A stretch of DNA of 8,208 nt from contig CAKUFA010000055.1 of assembly GCA_934647165.1 (NCBI GenBank), positions 1 through 8,208 of the forward strand, read 5' to 3'. The notes beneath the pieces are model-generated. The model was given only the letters and a program-made list of their open reading frames with translations, made no database searches and had not been told where the DNA came from. Made by a program: the position numbers and the translations under genes. Positions 6,506 to 8,208 of the stretch are shown here, one piece after another (the first letter of the stretch is position 1; the number at the start of each line of letters is the position of its first letter). This stretch comes from an uncultured Clostridia bacterium. GTDB lineage: Bacteria; Bacillota; Clostridia; Christensenellales; Aristaeellaceae.

Positions 6506-6695
6506 CGAAAAGGACGATGAGCGTTTTAGCCTTGCCCTTTTGTGTCACAGCTACAATGCGCAATATGGCCTTTGGAGCGAGGAACGGAACAGCGAGATAT
6601 ACGAAGAAATAGAAGCGATAGCACAAGCTGCAAACATTGAAGCAGCACAGCAAGCCGGCAAGAGCAACGATAACAGCGAAACCGGCAGACCCTGA
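6474..6695 (+). pseudogene. Out-of-frame 3' extension of the ATPase partner gene
   Basis: In the frame reached from the A7 run by skipping one base, the sequence stays open for about 73 codons to TGA 6693-6695. It reads like a soluble protein tail, with segments such as HDEKDDERFSLALLCHSYN, YGLWSEERNSEIYEEIEAI and AAQQAGKSNDNSETGRP. It has no ATG or GTG in frame and no ribosome binding site before its only TTG (6540), so it is not an independent gene. It ends just before the terminator at 6711, whereas the annotated stop at 6505 leaves about 200 unexplained bases. I take it as the original C-terminus of the partner protein, separated by an indel, a sequencing error or recoding. Confidence 0.6.
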
Positions 6696-6710
6696 TACAA
6701 CACAGAAAAG

Positions 6711-6774
6711 AAAAGCGGACAAGCGTCCCGGTGCAGCCTTTGAAGCTGCAAGGAACGGCTTATCCGCTTTTTTT
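6711..6774. terminator. Bidirectional terminator between convergent genes
   Basis: AAAAGCGGA-C-AAGC (6711-6724) pairs with GCTT-A-TCCGCTTTT (6758-6771) with one mismatch, and an inner stem GCAGC / GCTGC (6733-6737 / 6745-6749) fills the loop. A run of seven T (6768-6774) follows on the plus strand. The A-rich left side provides a T-rich tail on the minus strand. It can therefore end both the AAA+ operon from the left and the glycosidase gene from the right. Confidence 0.85.
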
Positions 6775-6832
6775 GATCCAGGAGCAAAGCTTCTTCAGGC
6801 ACTGTCCATGCATGAAAAGGCAGGCGCGCGTT

Positions 6833-7750
6833 TTACGCTTCCTGCATGGGGGCTGCGTGCTGATAGTCAATGGAAAGCCGGCCATCCGCCACGGCCGCAG
6901 GCGCAAAGAAGCCCACCCGGTCTTCCCCTGTGGCAGCCGTGCGGCCATGATAAACCGCCTTCAGCCCCTCAGGCGTTTCCACCAGGCAGCCATGACCGGT
7001 ACCGGTAATTCGATCCGTGCACTCCGCAATGGGGTTTTCCGCCGCCTTCACGAACGGACCCATGGGCGTATCCGCCACAGCATAACCCATAGCGTAATGC
7101 CGCTCCAGATAATAATTGGCAGAATAGAGCATGTAATAACGGTTATCCTGGTGCCGGATGAAAGAGCCCTCATTCCAGCGGCGGCCCGTGGTGGGTGCGC
7201 TGCGGCCCTCCCACTCCTGCTCAGGACGCAGAAGCAGCTTCGGCTCGCCCACAACGCCGGTTAAATCCCGCTTGAGCTCCACACCGTAGATCCAGCTTTC
7301 CTCCCATTCGCCGATGCGATGTTTGTAGCAGCAGCGGCTGTAGTAGAGGTAAACATGCCCGTTCTCACACAGAAGGTTGCCATCGATAATGGGATAACCG
7401 GGATCAAAAATCGGCCGTCCCAGCAGATCTTGGAACGTTCCGTCCGGCGTATCGCACACAGCAACGCCGATGCGGAAGGTTTCTTCCTCGCCGGAGGAAT
7501 GATCGCGCAGGTTTGCGCTGAAAAACAGGCAGTAGCGGCCATCCACCACATGGCACTCCGGCGCCCAGTAGCAATCAAGGCTCCAGGCATCCGGCGCGGC
7601 ACGGAAAACCTCCTTTGCAGGACTCCACACTGCCAGATCCCGGGAGGTTCGCACGGTAAACACGCCGTTTTCCGCCCCGGCCGCATAAAGATAATACGTG
7701 TCGCCCACGCGAAGTACATAAGGATCGGCAACAGGGAAAATACGCATCAT
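6833..7750 (-). CDS. Glycoside hydrolase family 43 protein (arabinosidase/xylosidase-type)
   Basis: A 305-residue five-bladed beta-propeller glycosidase, close to the size of a stand-alone GH43 catalytic domain. The catalytic set is visible: the Asp general base D9 in PVADPYVLRVGDTYYLY, the supporting Asp D123 in IIDGN, and the Glu general acid E194 in WNEGSF. Other family marks are WAPECHVVDGRYCLFFSA (62-79) and TGHGCLV with H253 at the propeller axis. It has no signal peptide and no carbohydrate-binding module, so it probably removes arabinose or xylose units from imported oligosaccharides in the cytoplasm. Subfamily and substrate cannot be read from motifs alone. The ATG at 7750 has AAGGAG 7 nt upstream; a second ATG follows immediately at 7747. 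The gene stands alone with no sugar transporter or regulator beside it. A -10-like TATAAA (7772-7777) and a partial cre-like site lie upstream. Confidence 0.93.
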   Translation of the reverse strand: MMRIFPVADPYVLRVGDTYYLYAAGAENGVFTVRTSRDLAVWSPAKEVFRAAPDAWSLDCYWAPECHVVDGRYCLFFSANLRDHSSGEEETFRIGVAVCDTPDGTFQDLLGRPIFDPGYPIIDGNLLCENGHVYLYYSRCCYKHRIGEWEESWIYGVELKRDLTGVVGEPKLLLRPEQEWEGRSAPTTGRRWNEGSFIRHQDNRYYMLYSANYYLERHYAMGYAVADTPMGPFVKAAENPIAECTDRITGTGHGCLVETPEGLKAVYHGRTAATGEDRVGFFAPAAVADGRLSIDYQHAAPMQEA

Positions 7751-7771
7751 GCAACATCTCCTTCAGAATGC

Positions 7772-7777
7772 TTTATA
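7772..7777 (-). promoter_or_regulatory. Possible -10 element of the GH43 gene
   Basis: TATAAA on the minus strand lies 21 nt before the start codon. The bases 16-18 nt upstream (TTTTCC region, near 7795-7801) are a poor -35, so the promoter may be weak or need an activator. The terminator at 7826-7873 isolates the gene from the tRNAs, which supports a promoter here. Confidence 0.35.
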
Positions 7778-7786
7778 GGACGCCGG

Positions 7787-7802
7787 ATGAAACCGGGAAA
7801 AT
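7787..7802. promoter_or_regulatory. Partial cre-like (CcpA) site upstream of the GH43 gene
   Basis: ATGAAACCGGGAAAAT matches the catabolite-responsive element consensus WTGNAANCGNWNNCAW except at the W after the central CGN and the C near the right end. It overlaps the region where the -35 of the GH43 promoter should be, as expected for carbon catabolite repression of a sugar-release gene. One weak match is not strong evidence. Confidence 0.3.
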
Positions 7803-7825
7803 CTATTCCTTTTGCAGGCACACTT

Positions 7826-7873
7826 AAAAAAGGGAAGGGCAGCCGCATGGTCATACGCCCCTTCCCCCTTTTT
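7826..7873 (-). terminator. Terminator after the tRNA-Leu gene
   Basis: On the minus strand a G-rich arm (7857-7873, AAAAAGGGGGAAGGGGC) faces GCCCTTCCC (7832-7840), followed by six T (7826-7831). The stem needs a 2-nt bulge to extend into the A/T pairs. It begins 17 nt after the tRNA-Leu 3' end. The plus strand also carries five T after the stem, so it may work in both directions. Confidence 0.7.
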
Positions 7874-7889
7874 GTTGCAAAAGAAAACG

Positions 7890-7970
7890 TGCTGATGGCG
7901 GGACTCGAACCCGCACGCCTTGCGGCAAGGGATTTTAAGTCCCCAGTGTCTGCCATTTCACCACATCAGC
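7890..7970 (-). tRNA. tRNA-Leu (anticodon UAA)
   Basis: An 81-nt class II tRNA. The acceptor stem GCTGATG / CATCAGC is perfect with discriminator A. The anticodon stem GGGGA / TCCCT closes a CTTAAAA loop, with the anticodon TAA at 7935-7937. A long variable arm (TGCC-GCAA-GGCG) and a GGTTCGAGTCC T-arm are present. The 3' CCA is not encoded (CGT follows), so it must be added by the CCA-adding enzyme. It reads UUA and UUG codons. Confidence 0.97.
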
Positions 7971-7980
7971 GCATAGGAGA

Positions 7981-8010
7981 ATTATAGCACGAGGAGCCGC
8001 GGCAAGTCAA
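7981..8010 (-). promoter_or_regulatory. Strong promoter of tRNA-Leu
   Basis: On the minus strand TTGACT (8005-8010) and a perfect TATAAT (7981-7986) are separated by 18 nt, with an extended TGC directly before the -10. Transcription would begin near 7974, only about 4 nt before the mature tRNA 5' end at 7970, leaving almost no 5' leader for RNase P to remove. Confidence 0.88.
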
Positions 8011-8016
8011 TGCAGG

Positions 8017-8045
8017 AAAAAAGAAAAGACCAGCCGAAGCTGATC
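8017..8045 (-). terminator. UUCG-tetraloop terminator after tRNA-Cys
   Basis: On the minus strand GATCAGC-TTCG-GCTGGTC (8028-8045) forms a 7-bp stem with one G-U pair and an unusually stable UUCG loop, followed by TTTTCTTTTTT (8017-8027). It starts 9 nt after the tRNA-Cys 3' end and separates the Gly-Cys unit from tRNA-Leu. Confidence 0.88.
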
Positions 8046-8053
8046 GATAAAAG

Positions 8054-8125
8054 AGGTGCCACCCGGATTTGAACCGGGGAATGAAGGTTTTGCAGACCTT
8101 TGCCTTACCACTTGGCTATGGCACC
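8054..8125 (-). tRNA. tRNA-Cys (anticodon GCA)
   Basis: A 72-nt tRNA with acceptor stem GGTGCCA / TGGCACC and discriminator U, the usual identity base for cysteine. The anticodon stem AAGGT / ACCTT closes CTGCAAA, with the anticodon GCA at 8091-8093. The T-arm CCGGTTCAAATCCGG is normal. CCA is not encoded (CTT follows). It lies 9 nt after tRNA-Gly and is probably co-transcribed with it. Confidence 0.97.
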
Positions 8126-8134
8126 GTGTAAAAA

Positions 8135-8208
8135 TGGAGCGGTAGACGGGGCTCGGACCCGCGACCTCCACCTTGGCAAGGTGGCGCTCTACCAACTGAG
8201 CTACTACC
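8135..8208 (-). tRNA. tRNA-Gly (anticodon GCC), 5' end cut by the window edge
   Basis: The anticodon stem CCACC / GGTGG closes TTGCCAA, with the anticodon GCC at 8175-8177. The 3' acceptor strand CTACCGC is followed by U and an encoded CCA (8135-8137). The matching 5' strand should be GCGGTAG, but only GGTAG is present, so two bases lie outside the window. Unlike the neighbouring Cys and Leu genes, this one encodes its CCA. Confidence 0.94.

Noticed and set aside
6492..6722. Minus-strand 76-residue hydrophobic frame that could be read as a membrane protein
   Set aside because: It is the antisense of the acidic, charged 3' extension of the partner gene, which makes it look hydrophobic, and it overlaps the terminator region. 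I noticed no ribosome binding site for it.
7319..7987. Plus-strand 222-residue frame over the GH43 gene and tRNA-Leu
   Set aside because: It is antisense to GH43 catalytic motifs and runs through a terminator and a tRNA gene.

Overview
The window looks like chromosomal DNA of a moderately GC-rich anaerobic Firmicute, most likely a gut member of class Clostridia. The evidence is strong AGGAGG-type ribosome binding sites, sigma-A-like promoters (TTGnnn / TATAAT, several with an extended TGn), U-tailed terminators, two of three tRNA genes lacking an encoded CCA, and a clostridial-type hexameric glutamate dehydrogenase. No transposase, integrase, phage gene or CRISPR array is visible.

Layout from left to right: (1) 1-387 holds 2.7 copies of a 142-bp tandem repeat, each full unit containing four perfect triloop hairpins. 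(2) 444-1730 (-) is an M16 zinc peptidase gene with a clear promoter. (3) 2031-3368 (+) is gdhA, divergent from the peptidase gene, with a 5'-leader hairpin and a strong terminator at 3398-3446. (4) 3544-3741 (+) is a 65-residue membrane protein gene with its own promoter. (5) 3742-3927 holds inverted repeats and an extended -10 promoter whose -35 box lies inside a 14-nt palindrome. (6) 3928-5826 and 5819-6505 (+) form a translationally coupled two-gene operon: a ClpB-type AAA+ ATPase with a degenerate N-terminal AAA-like domain, and an uncharacterised partner. A frameshift at an A7 run appears to cut off the partner's last ~73 codons, which stay open to 6695. (7) A bidirectional terminator at 6711-6774 separates this operon from the convergent gene at 6833-7750 (-), a cytoplasmic family-43 glycosidase. 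(8) 7890-8208 (-) holds three tRNA genes, Gly(GCC), Cys(GCA) and Leu(UAA); Leu has its own promoter after a UUCG-loop terminator that ends the Gly-Cys unit.

Glutamate dehydrogenase (ammonium assimilation), the M16 peptidase, the glycosidase and the tRNAs are ordinary housekeeping or catabolic genes with no evident functional link. The least explained part is the AAA+/partner operon: the tandem AAA protein keeps every catalytic element of a Hsp100 remodelling motor in its second module, carries no recognisable ClpP-docking tripeptide that I noticed, and is tied by overlapping codons to a protein of unknown role. It is the best candidate here for an undescribed system, though only the chemistry of the ATPase can be stated with confidence.
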